Assembly: GCA_045645985.1 (NCBI GenBank)
Contig: JAZRJV010000045.1
Location: forward strand, 47,596-111,595
Direction of reading: 5' to 3'
From: RGIG9060 sp045645985
GTDB taxonomy: Bacteria > Spirochaetota > Spirochaetia > Treponematales > Treponemataceae
DNA: 64,000 bases
The notes beneath the pieces were generated by a model. It was given only the letters and a program-made list of their open reading frames with translations, had not been told where the DNA came from and searched no databases. Positions 53,202 through 60,681 of this stretch are shown in pieces. Numbering within the stretch: position 1 is the stretch's first letter; each line of letters opens with the position of its first letter. The position numbers and the translations under genes were made by a program.

Positions 53202-54311
53202 CTACACATTGAACTTAAAGAACATTACGTCACCATCGGCTACAATGTATTCTTTTCCTTCGATTCGGTAGCGACCGGCAGCTTTGATTTCGGCTTCACT
53301 TCCGTATTTTACAAGGTCGTCAAAAGAATAAGTTTCTGCTTTGATAAAACCTTTTTCAAAGTCTGTGTGAATTACACCAGCAGCCTTTGGAGCGGTGTCG
53401 CCTGCGTGAATTGTCCAAGCACGACATTCGTCGCTTCCTGCAGTAAAGAAAGTTCTTAATCCCATTAAGTGATATGCTGCACGAGCCAAAACAGATAAAC
53501 CTGATTCTTCCAAACCTAATTCCTCTAAGAAAGCAAGTCTGTCTTCAGGATTTTCCATATCGGCAAGTTCTGCTTCAAATTTTCCGCAGATAACTACAAC
53601 ATCAGAACCTTCTTCACTAGCAATTTTCTTTACTGTTTCGATATATTGATTTCCGTTTTTGATTCCGTCTTCATCAACATTACAAACATAAAGTTGAGGT
53701 TTCATAGTGATAAGATGACAATCGTAAATAGCAAGTTTTTCATCATCTGTTAAATCAGCTTTTCGTGCCCCTTCACCATTTTCTAGCAAAGGTTTGATTT
53801 TTTCCAAAGCACTCATTATTACTGCAGATTTTTTTTGCTCTTCTTTTCCCATAACTCGAGCATTTCGTTGAGCTTTTTCCATTCTTTTTTGAACAGTATC
53901 TAAATCTGCAAAAGCCAATTCCATATTGATAGTTGCAATATCGTCAGCTGGATCAATTTTATTGTTTACATGAACGATGTCTGAATTATCAAAACAACGA
54001 ACAACTTGAGCGATAACTCCAACTTCGCGAATGTGTCCTAAAAATTGATTTCCAAGACCTTCACCTTTAGAAGCACCTTTTACCAAACCTGCGATGTCCA
54101 CAAATTCAACACTTGCAGGAATGCGTTTTTTAGGTTCAAAAGTTTTTACAAGAAAATCTAATCTTGAATCAGGCAAATCTACAATTCCAACATTCGGATT
54201 GATTGTACAGAAAGGATAGTTTGCTGCTTCGGCTGGAGCTGCTGTTAACGCTGAGAAAATAGTTGATTTTCCTACATTAGGAAGTCCAACGATACCACAA
54301 TTTATTGCCAT
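53202..54311 (-). CDS. ychF: YchF/OLA1-family GTPase-like ATPase
   Basis: 369 aa, normal length. G1 GIVGLPNVGKSTIFSAL, FVDIAGLVKGASKGEGLGNQFL (switch II), a helical insert rich in charged residues, and the C-terminal TGS domain with CRAWTIHAGDTAPKAAGVIHTDFEKGFIKAE. The protein prefers ATP, binds ribosomes and affects stress responses. AGAGG ribosome site. A partial second copy of its 3' end lies downstream, suggesting the gene was recombined in from a related strain. Confidence 0.97.
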   Translation of the reverse strand: MAINCGIVGLPNVGKSTIFSALTAAPAEAANYPFCTINPNVGIVDLPDSRLDFLVKTFEPKKRIPASVEFVDIAGLVKGASKGEGLGNQFLGHIREVGVIAQVVRCFDNSDIVHVNNKIDPADDIATINMELAFADLDTVQKRMEKAQRNARVMGKEEQKKSAVIMSALEKIKPLLENGEGARKADLTDDEKLAIYDCHLITMKPQLYVCNVDEDGIKNGNQYIETVKKIASEEGSDVVVICGKFEAELADMENPEDRLAFLEELGLEESGLSVLARAAYHLMGLRTFFTAGSDECRAWTIHAGDTAPKAAGVIHTDFEKGFIKAETYSFDDLVKYGSEAEIKAAGRYRIEGKEYIVADGDVMFFKFNV

Positions 54312-54344
54312 AAAATTTTACGCCTCTTATTTTCTATTTATTTT

Positions 54345-55136
54345 TTAGTTTGCAACTGGAAGATTTTCTTCTATTGTATCAACGATATCTTCAAGTTTAA
54401 CTGTGTTTCCTTCTGCTTCTTCTAAAGCTTTTGCATCGCGTTTTTCACAGAAAGAACAAAGTCCATCTTTTGCTTTCCAAGTTTGATCTGCACTTTGTGC
54501 TTCTTCGATTGTTCCTAAGAATAATTCTTCTGATTTATTAAGTGAAGAACAGTCTTGGCTTGTATGATATTTTGTTCCACCTGCTGTCCAGAAAACTTGT
54601 TCTGAAGCTTCGATAAAATCTTCTTGTGAAACTGGATTCCAATCGATTCCTGTAGCACCTGCGATTACCAATGCAACTGCTGCAACTGCTGTAGCGATTG
54701 TTTTTGTTTTTTTGTCTGCATCTTTGTTAAGAAGAATAAGAACGATGATAGGAGCAAATGCAATTACGCTAACGATAAATCCAAGGTTATTCCAAAGCCA
54801 GAATGCAACAGGATTTTTTTCTGATGCTGGTTTGATGTGATTTGCTTTTTTCCAAAGTTGTGAACCGATAACTACAAAAATCAAGTCAAGAACAAGGAAT
54901 CCAACTAATTGATAAAGCATTTCGATTGAACCAATAGAAAATTTTCCGATAAGAACCAAGAAAGCCATTACTTCACAAGCGATAGCAAGAACCCAAAGGA
55001 AAATTGCACCAAATCTCAATCCACCTGTGCTACCTGCTGGAGCAGCACCTTTTCCTGCTGCACGAGTTGTAGCTTTTTTTGTTACGTCTTTTCCTGTACT
55101 AGCAGAAACAACGCGTTTTTGTTTTTTTTCAGCCAT
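54345..55136 (-). CDS. Membrane protein with C-terminal Cys/His motif
   Basis: 263 aa. Basic Ala/Lys/Thr-rich cytoplasmic N-terminus (1-38), four hydrophobic segments (about 42-65, 70-92, 108-132, 145-163), then a soluble end with VFWTAGGTKYHTSQDCSSLNKS and DGLCSFCEKRDA. The Tyr-His-x5-Cys ... Cys-x-x-Cys pattern resembles a small metal-binding or deaminase-like/competence nuclease-associated motif found in many uncharacterised proteins. Upstream of ychF on the same strand, 33-bp gap. AGGAG ribosome site. Function unknown. Confidence 0.75.
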   Translation of the reverse strand: MAEKKQKRVVSASTGKDVTKKATTRAAGKGAAPAGSTGGLRFGAIFLWVLAIACEVMAFLVLIGKFSIGSIEMLYQLVGFLVLDLIFVVIGSQLWKKANHIKPASEKNPVAFWLWNNLGFIVSVIAFAPIIVLILLNKDADKKTKTIATAVAAVALVIAGATGIDWNPVSQEDFIEASEQVFWTAGGTKYHTSQDCSSLNKSEELFLGTIEEAQSADQTWKAKDGLCSFCEKRDAKALEEAEGNTVKLEDIVDTIEENLPVAN

Positions 55137-55231
55137 AAAAAACTCCTCTTATTATAAAAAAATATCTTCAATAGAATAGAACATATCACAGAAAGTTACA
55201 AGGGTTAAAATCTGGAAAAGAATTTTCATAC

Positions 55232-55260
55232 TTGACGGGAGGGGGGTATTGCAATAAAAT
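55232..55260 (+). promoter_or_regulatory. Lipoprotein promoter with a G-tract in the spacer
   Basis: TTGACG (55232-55237), 17-bp spacer starting GGAGGGGGG, TAAAAT (55255-55260). The G run is striking in such AT-rich DNA, and any change in its length would alter the spacer. Confidence 0.6.
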
Positions 55261-55305
55261 AGAAATTGTGTGAAATAAAAAAAATAACACAGGAGGATTT
55301 TTATA

Positions 55306-55671
55306 ATGAAAAAAGGAATTGTTATTGGTTTAGCAATTACATTGATGGTTTTATTTGTAGGTTGTGGGCTTCAGAATCAACTTGCAGGTACAAAATGGGA
55401 AATGAAATATGTAGAAGATGATTATTCACAAACAGTAACATTTGACCTAAAAGAAAGTGGTTCTTTAGTTGTAACAACTACAGAAGTATATGATGGTGAA
55501 TCAGATTCTTACACAGAAGAAGGAAAATGGTTCTGTGCAGATGACATTCTCTTCTTGGAAGGAGATGATTTAAAATATGAAGGTTGCTACGAAGTTGAAA
55601 TCAATAAAGATGAAATGATTTTAACAGTGGAAGATAGTGGTACTTTTATAAAACTTACTAAAGTAAACTAA
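55306..55671 (+). CDS. Small lipoprotein, tandem copy 1
   Basis: 121 aa. Signal peptide with lipobox LFVGC (Cys20). The mature part LAGTKWEMKYVEDD, FDLKESGSLVV, EEGKWFCADDILFLEGDD and TFIKLTKVN is a small beta-barrel pattern like lipocalin-like (META/DUF-type) domains in Bacteroides and Treponema lipoproteins. Likely anchored at the cell envelope; ligand unknown. AGGAGG ribosome site. Paralogous to the next gene, 19 bp downstream, and driven by the G-tract promoter. Confidence 0.85.
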   Translation: MKKGIVIGLAITLMVLFVGCGLQNQLAGTKWEMKYVEDDYSQTVTFDLKESGSLVVTTTEVYDGESDSYTEEGKWFCADDILFLEGDDLKYEGCYEVEINKDEMILTVEDSGTFIKLTKVN

Positions 55672-55690
55672 TTTTTTAGGAGGCATAAAT

Positions 55691-56086
55691 ATGAAAAAAG
55701 GATTGATTATATCTTTAGCATTAACTTTAATGATTTTATTTGTAGGTTGTGGACTTTCAAGCCAACTTGCAGGTACAAAATGGACACGAACAACTTCACA
55801 AGAAGTATATGATGATATGTTTTTGACTTCTACTAAAACATACGAATTTAATAAGGATGATAGTTTCAAATACACATCTACAAGAGATTATCCATCTGAA
55901 TTAGAGGAATTTGGTTATGAAGATGAAAAATATGAAATAAAAGGTTCATGGTATTGTAACGACAACAGACTTTATTTAGAGGTTGAAAATTACCCAGAGG
56001 GTGAATTTTATGATGTAGTAATTCTAGAAGATGAATTAATCTTAAAAAATGGAAGTGACTTCGAAAAATATAATAAAGTAGACTAA
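55691..56086 (+). CDS. Small lipoprotein, tandem copy 2
   Basis: 131 aa, close relative of the preceding gene: signal peptide and lipobox are nearly identical (LFVGC, Cys20) and LAGTKWTRT, IKGSWYCNDNRLYLEVE and FEKYNKVD match the same beta pattern, while the middle differs more. This is a tandem duplication with divergence. AGGAGG ribosome site. A strong terminator follows at 56106. Confidence 0.85.
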   Translation: MKKGLIISLALTLMILFVGCGLSSQLAGTKWTRTTSQEVYDDMFLTSTKTYEFNKDDSFKYTSTRDYPSELEEFGYEDEKYEIKGSWYCNDNRLYLEVENYPEGEFYDVVILEDELILKNGSDFEKYNKVD

Positions 56087-56105
56087 TATACAGTTAAATT
56101 TTTTC

Positions 56106-56146
56106 AAAAAAGCAAAGTGCAGGAAAAACTGTACTTTGCTTTTTTG
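56106..56146 (+). terminator. Terminator of the lipoprotein pair
   Basis: AAAAAAGCAAAGT (56106 on) pairs with ACTTTGCTTTTTT (to 56146), with inner CAG/CTG and a T tract. Confidence 0.9.
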
Positions 56147-56203
56147 TTTTTAAATATGTAAAAAATCATTGGCAAGCTACTTGTACAATAGTAGACTTCT
56201 TTT

Positions 56204-56350
56204 ATGAATAATACTGAAAAAGATGGTTCTTGTTTCAAAATTACGCCAGAAGAAAATTACACTTCTCCATTCGAAGGCATAAAAACTTTAGCAAACATCA
56301 AACGAGAAATTTTGCTAGAAATTTTAAGAGAAAGTCGAGAAGAAAATTAA
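56204..56350 (+). CDS. Possible small protein (48 aa)
   Basis: ATG at 56204 to TAA at 56348-56350: MNNTEKDGSCFKITPEENY and so on to LREILRE-like charged end (KREILLEILRESREEN). It is not in any longer frame. A TACAAT -10-like box ends 14 bp before the ATG, but there is no ribosome site, so it would be near-leaderless. Composition is protein-like (acidic, amphipathic helix at the end). Could be a real small gene or chance. Confidence 0.4.
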   Translation: MNNTEKDGSCFKITPEENYTSPFEGIKTLANIKREILLEILRESREEN

Positions 56351-56363
56351 CACAAAATAAGTC

Positions 56364-56392
56364 TTGAAAAAAAAATAATATAGCCTTATCAT
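56364..56392 (+). promoter_or_regulatory. Candidate promoter of the NhaC gene
   Basis: TTGAAA (56364-56369), 17-bp spacer, TATCAT (56387-56392). It puts transcription start near 56399. Confidence 0.4.
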
Positions 56393-56419
56393 TATACTTG
56401 TAGTTTTTTATCAATTATA

Positions 56420-57952
56420 ATGGAGAAAATATTGAACAAAATTCAGCAACAGATGAGCGTAAAGCAAAGTTTAATTAGATTTTTTCTAGTAGCATTTTTT
56501 GTTCTTGGTGGAACCTTGTTGATTACAGCATTTTTGCCAGAACGCCCACAAGGAATCACATCCGAACAAATTACGGAAAACGGAATTTCTATCGGATTTT
56601 TTGCCATAATTCCAGCGATTTTTCTTGTAGCATATATTTTTACAACAAAGCGCATTCTAGAATCACTAATTCTTGCAACTTTGATGTGCTTCATTTTTGC
56701 TGATAGAGGAAATTTTTTATCAGCTTTTAACGAAGGCTTAACTTCTGTAATGATGGACGAAAACACAGGTTGGCTTATTATCGTTTGTGGCTTGATGGGA
56801 AGTATCATAAAACTTATCGAAAAAACAGGCGGAAGTCTTGCCTTTGGCCGATTTGTTGCAAAACACGCAAAAACTCGAGTTGGAACTCTTTTGTGGACTT
56901 ATCTATTAGGAATTGTTGTTTTTATCGATGATTATCTTAACAGTTTGACAATCGGGTCTTGCATGGCACCAATCACCGACAAACACAAAGTTTCTCGAGA
57001 AGAACTTACTTACATCGTTGACTCAACTGCCGCTCCAGTTTGCGTACTTTTGCCGATTTCAACTTGGGCTGTTTTCGCGTCCCGATTATTCGTTGTAAAC
57101 GGATTAACAACAGAAGAAAACGCACTTCAATATTTTGTAAAAACTATTCCGTACAACTTTTACGCTTGGGCTGCCTTGATTATCGTTCTTCTTGTGATTT
57201 TACGCGTGATTCCACCTATCGGAAGAATGAAAAAAGCAGACGACAGAGTAAAAAACGGTGGACCGATTGCTCCTCCAGGTTCTGAAAAAATTGATATCCG
57301 CGGAAATTCATCAGATGTTTGTACCGATGGGAAGATAGCAGATTTTTTACTTCCAATTGCATGTTTGGTTTTAGCAACAATTTTTAGTGGCGTTGATATG
57401 CAAAAAGGCGTTATCATCACTTTGGGATTTATGTTTGTTTTGTATGTTGCAAGAGGTTTGATGAGCGCAGAAGAATTTGCAGATACTTGTATCGAAGGCT
57501 TAAAAAATATGCTTTTACCACTAATTTTGATGGTTTTAGCATTTTTGTTCAGTTACGCAAGTAGCAGAATCCAGTTTACAGAAACAATTATCCAAGGCGT
57601 ACTTCCAGCAATGAGCAAAATTCCTCAGTTAATGCCTTTAATTATTTTTATCATCCTGGGAATTACTGAATTTATCACAGGAACAAACTGGGGGCTTTAC
57701 ATTATCGCTTTGCCAATCGTAATTCCTCTGTCACAAGCAGTTGGAGTAAATCCAATTTTATCTGTAAGTGCAGTTTTGTCAGCTGGTGTTTTTGGAAGCC
57801 ACATCTGTTTTTATTCAGATGCAACAATTATCAGTTCCTCAGCCTGTGGATGCGATAACTTTGAACATGGACTTTCTCAAATGCCATACGGATTTATCGG
57901 TGCCGGAATTTCCATGATTCTATTCACAATCGCCGGATTTTTGATGTACTAG
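56420..57952 (+). CDS. NhaC-family Na+/H+ antiporter-like membrane protein
   Basis: 510 aa, about 11 membrane segments. Core motifs: LIEKTGGSLAFGRFVAKHAKTRVG, IDDYLNSLTIGSCMAPITDKHKVSREELTYIVDSTAAP, STWAVFASRL, and the later FGSHICFYSDATIISSSACGCDNFEHG. It probably exchanges Na+ for H+, or a small anion as in malate/lactate antiporters of the family. Start: ATG at 56420 has no ribosome site, whereas an in-frame TTG at 56432 follows GGAG by six bases, so the TTG may be the real start (506 aa). Confidence 0.9.
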   Translation: MEKILNKIQQQMSVKQSLIRFFLVAFFVLGGTLLITAFLPERPQGITSEQITENGISIGFFAIIPAIFLVAYIFTTKRILESLILATLMCFIFADRGNFLSAFNEGLTSVMMDENTGWLIIVCGLMGSIIKLIEKTGGSLAFGRFVAKHAKTRVGTLLWTYLLGIVVFIDDYLNSLTIGSCMAPITDKHKVSREELTYIVDSTAAPVCVLLPISTWAVFASRLFVVNGLTTEENALQYFVKTIPYNFYAWAALIIVLLVILRVIPPIGRMKKADDRVKNGGPIAPPGSEKIDIRGNSSDVCTDGKIADFLLPIACLVLATIFSGVDMQKGVIITLGFMFVLYVARGLMSAEEFADTCIEGLKNMLLPLILMVLAFLFSYASSRIQFTETIIQGVLPAMSKIPQLMPLIIFIILGITEFITGTNWGLYIIALPIVIPLSQAVGVNPILSVSAVLSAGVFGSHICFYSDATIISSSACGCDNFEHGLSQMPYGFIGAGISMILFTIAGFLMY

Positions 57953-58002
57953 AAAAATTCACTTTTTTCTACTAGAATGAACTGCATTATGTTAAAAGAT
58001 AT

Positions 58003-58030
58003 AAAAAATCCGTAATTTAACGGATTTTTT
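58003..58030 (+). terminator. Terminator after the NhaC gene
   Basis: AAAAAATCCGT (58003-58013) pairs with ACGGATTTTTT (58020-58030). Confidence 0.88.
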
Positions 58031-58073
58031 ATATTCATATTTTATTCTATGTATATATAGAAGAATATAATCA

Positions 58074-58158
58074 TCGGCTGTAAGGTGAAAAATAAAAATA
58101 GCGACATTCGAAGTTTACTGAGACCGGAGCAGTTTTTATTTTTTACCTGAGAAGCCGA
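58074..58158 (+). promoter_or_regulatory. Structured element, copy 2 (leader of thrH)
   Basis: TCGGCT (58074-58079) pairs with AGCCGA (58153-58158); internal loop GTA/GAGA; AGGTGAAAAATAAAAA (58083-58098) pairs with TTTTTATTTTTTACCT (58133-58148) with one G-U. Apical motifs CGACATTCGA and GAGACCGGAG match copy 1 at 5848. A TATAAT box at 58066-58071 would start transcription near the first base of the element, and AGGAG and the thrH ATG follow 20-25 bases after it. Confidence 0.65.
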
Positions 58159-58183
58159 AGGTAATATTCTTATAGGAGTTTTT

Positions 58184-58795
58184 ATGTATGTAACATGTTT
58201 AGATTTAGAAGGTGTTTTGGTTCCAGAAATTTGGATTGCTTTTGCAGAAGAAACTGGAATTGAAGAATTAAAACTTACAACTCGGGATATTCCTGATTAT
58301 GATGTTTTGATGAATAAAAGAATCGGAATTTTGAAAGAACACAATCTTACATTAAAAGATATTCAAAATACCATTGCAAAAATCAAACCACTTGATGGAG
58401 CAAAGGAATTTTTAGATAAATTGCGTCAACTTTGCCAAGTTATCATTTTGTCTGATACATTTACTCAATTTGCTCTTCCATTGATGCAACAACTTGATAT
58501 GCCTACAATTTTCTGTAACGAACTTATCGTGGACGAAAACAATATGATTACAGGTTTTAAAATGCGCCAAGACAATGGTAAGTATCACGCAATTAAAGCC
58601 TTGCAATCAATTGGATACAAAACAATTGCTTCTGGAGATTCTTTTAACGACCTAGGAATGATTAAACAAGCTGAAAAGGGATTTTTGTTCCGTTCACCTG
58701 AACACATCCAAAAAGACAATCCAGATGTAAAAGCTTTCACAGAATACGACGAACTTTTTGCAGCAATTAAAGCTCAAGTAGAAAGCGAAAAGTAA
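58184..58795 (+). CDS. thrH: ThrH-like HAD phosphatase (phosphoserine phosphatase / homoserine phosphotransferase)
   Basis: 203 aa. HAD core: nucleophile Asp in VTCLDLEGVLVPE, VIILSDTFTQFALP (motif II Ser/Thr), Lys in the middle, and IASGDSFNDLGMI (motif IV). The Asp-Leu-Glu-Gly start and length match ThrH, which can dephosphorylate phosphoserine or pass phosphate to homoserine. Preceded by the structured element and TAGGAG ribosome site. Terminator at 58829. It does not lie in a serine or threonine operon. Confidence 0.88.
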   Translation: MYVTCLDLEGVLVPEIWIAFAEETGIEELKLTTRDIPDYDVLMNKRIGILKEHNLTLKDIQNTIAKIKPLDGAKEFLDKLRQLCQVIILSDTFTQFALPLMQQLDMPTIFCNELIVDENNMITGFKMRQDNGKYHAIKALQSIGYKTIASGDSFNDLGMIKQAEKGFLFRSPEHIQKDNPDVKAFTEYDELFAAIKAQVESEK

Positions 58796-58828
58796 CTTTC
58801 TTTACAAATTATTTTTTTCAACTTTGAT

Positions 58829-58870
58829 AAAATCCCAAGAAGAAATAAAAATCTTTTTTGGGATTTTTTT
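58829..58870 (+). terminator. Terminator of thrH
   Basis: AAAATCCCAA (58829-58838) pairs with TTGGGATTTT (58858-58867), with a T tract. Confidence 0.88.
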
Positions 58871-58889
58871 ATTGAATAAAGTCAGTTTT

Positions 58890-59801
58890 CTAAAACAAAT
58901 CTAACATTGCGTCCAAATAAATTTCTTCTCGCACAATCAACTGATATTCAGGTTTTACCATGTAATAAAGCAAAAATTCTAAAAGCATTGCACTTCCAAG
59001 TCCGCGACCTTCGATTTTAAAATTTGAAAAACCGTGAGAAAGATAAACATTTTGAATTTCATCAAGTCCGATAAACCCAGGATTTTTCATTGCGCTAGAA
59101 AATCTGTAGCCTTTTTCAGAATCAGGAGCTGTACATTTGTGGCCGACAACATAAAGTCCAAGATTTTTTCGACTTACATTTTCGTAACAGACTTTTCGTT
59201 CTGTGCAAGAAAAATTGCAACATTCATTGCACAAAAATTCTGTCTTTTCTTTTTGAGTTTGTGAAAGTGCATTTAATTTTTCAAAAGATTTATTCAACCG
59301 AAAATCTGGCACAACAAAAGAAAATTCATCCCGATTTAATTCAGCTTCAAAATCAGCAAAATCTGTTAAAACCTTTGTAGTGGAAGAAACAAAATAAAAG
59401 GCTGGATAATTATTTTTTAGATAATCTAAAAGCAAATCTGAATGAATGATGATTCCAGTCTCTGCATCAGATTTTTCAAAAAGTTTACAAAGTGAATTAC
59501 ATTTTTTATCAGCAAGATGATTTTCCGAAAGCAAAGAATTGCTAAAAGTAAGCCGCGGGGAAATTTTATATTCGTTCATTAAAGCAAAAACATCCGCTGG
59601 ATGAGCTTGTCCAAAACTTGTTCTTCCACCGCCCCAAAGACAGTCTTCTGGAGAACCGTAAATCGAAGCAATATCGCACCACTGGTAAAAATATTCTGGA
59701 TGAGAGCGATAAAGTGGAAGAAACTCGCAATAGAAATCGTAAAATTGAAAAAGACCAGGGAGATGATAGTGGGCTGTGTTTTGGTGTGGTGTGTTTTCCA
59801 T
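58890..59801 (-). CDS. Uncharacterised protein with a Cys cluster
   Basis: 303 aa. It starts with HYHLPGLFQFYDFYCEFLPLY and has EDCLWGGGRTSFGQAHPADVFALMNEY and RLTFSNSLLSENHL. Cysteines at 191, 194, 195, 199, 205 and 223 form a cluster that could hold an Fe-S centre or zinc; the beta-strand pattern and the Arg/Leu-rich segments around VVPDFRLN recall peptidase-U32-type barrels, but I do not claim it. No signal peptide. No ribosome site; AT-rich DNA precedes the ATG. Last on the minus strand before thrH, with the two genes convergent. Confidence 0.65.
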   Translation of the reverse strand: MENTPHQNTAHYHLPGLFQFYDFYCEFLPLYRSHPEYFYQWCDIASIYGSPEDCLWGGGRTSFGQAHPADVFALMNEYKISPRLTFSNSLLSENHLADKKCNSLCKLFEKSDAETGIIIHSDLLLDYLKNNYPAFYFVSSTTKVLTDFADFEAELNRDEFSFVVPDFRLNKSFEKLNALSQTQKEKTEFLCNECCNFSCTERKVCYENVSRKNLGLYVVGHKCTAPDSEKGYRFSSAMKNPGFIGLDEIQNVYLSHGFSNFKIEGRGLGSAMLLEFLLYYMVKPEYQLIVREEIYLDAMLDLF

Positions 59802-59940
59802 AATTATTTTAAAAGATTACTTTTTTTTAAAAGATATTGCAAGATTTTCCGTGGGATAATCCAAAATCCTGTTAAAGATTAATCTACAGAAAATAAACAT
59901 TTTACATAATCAGCTATATAAATTAAAAAACAACATCCTT

Positions 59941-60681
59941 CTAGCATTTTCTAAATACAACAGAATCACTAAAATGACCTGTAAAAGTACCTGTAATTTC
60001 ATTTTTACCAATAATTCCTGTAAAATGTTCTGAAGTTTGAATTACAAAACGAACTGGTTTTATAGAATTTCCAGAAAACTCTAAATCCGGAGTTGGAGGA
60101 TGTAAATCAGAAGCGACCATTTCTAAAAGTAATTTTTTTTCAGAAAGCGTCCCTTTATAAAATTCTGTGGAATAACCTCCATTAGAAAAAGTTGTTTTTA
60201 CCGAGGCTTTTACATTATCATTTTCTATATTTTCAATTATGAGATATTGAGTCATATAAGAATTTTTATATACATAATATCCCAAAAGTTTCGCTTTTTC
60301 TTCTAATTGTTTTATCGCTTTTTGCTCATCTGTTTCAATACCGTTAGCAAAAATTGATAAATCAGGCTTTATAAAATCCTCCGAAAACTCACCTGCTTTT
60401 AATTTATTTGTTTGCAAAATTGAAGCCATTCGGTCAGATGAAATTGTAACAGGTTTTTCTTCTATTACATTCACATCTTTTTCGATTGAAACAATACATT
60501 CTTCCTCTTCGACTTTACTTCCACATTCGGAACAAAAAACATCTCCAAGTTCAAGTGGAGTTCCACATTCTATACAAAATTTTGGATAAATTTTCATTTT
60601 AGAAGATGATTCTTCTTTTTTGTGCAAAAACTTTTCTGATTGTTTAGATTGATTATTTTCTGAATTAGCAAATTGCATCAT
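59941..60681 (-). CDS. Zinc-ribbon protein of the triple-AAA operon
   Basis: 246 aa. An N-terminal linker (1-33), a zinc ribbon with Cys36, Cys39, Cys50 and Cys53 (FCIECGTPL, FCSECGSK), a variable charged segment (55-130), then a beta-rich C-terminal domain (about 135-246) with YLIIENIENDNVKASVKTTFSN and ITGTFTGHFSDSVVF. No membrane segment. It overlaps the AAA gene by four bases (ATGA), so translation is coupled. It shares the zinc-ribbon theme with that AAA protein. Domain C-terminal to the ribbon is not recognised. Confidence 0.8.
   Translation of the reverse strand: MMQFANSENNQSKQSEKFLHKKEESSSKMKIYPKFCIECGTPLELGDVFCSECGSKVEEEECIVSIEKDVNVIEEKPVTISSDRMASILQTNKLKAGEFSEDFIKPDLSIFANGIETDEQKAIKQLEEKAKLLGYYVYKNSYMTQYLIIENIENDNVKASVKTTFSNGGYSTEFYKGTLSEKKLLLEMVASDLHPPTPDLEFSGNSIKPVRFVIQTSEHFTGIIGKNEITGTFTGHFSDSVVFRKC

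Noticed and set aside
53130..53459. Open frame on the plus strand over the ychF 3' end
   Set aside because: Antisense shadow of ychF; the real signal there is the repeated ychF tail.
55232..55250. G-quadruplex
   Set aside because: Only two G runs are present; four are needed for an intramolecular quadruplex.
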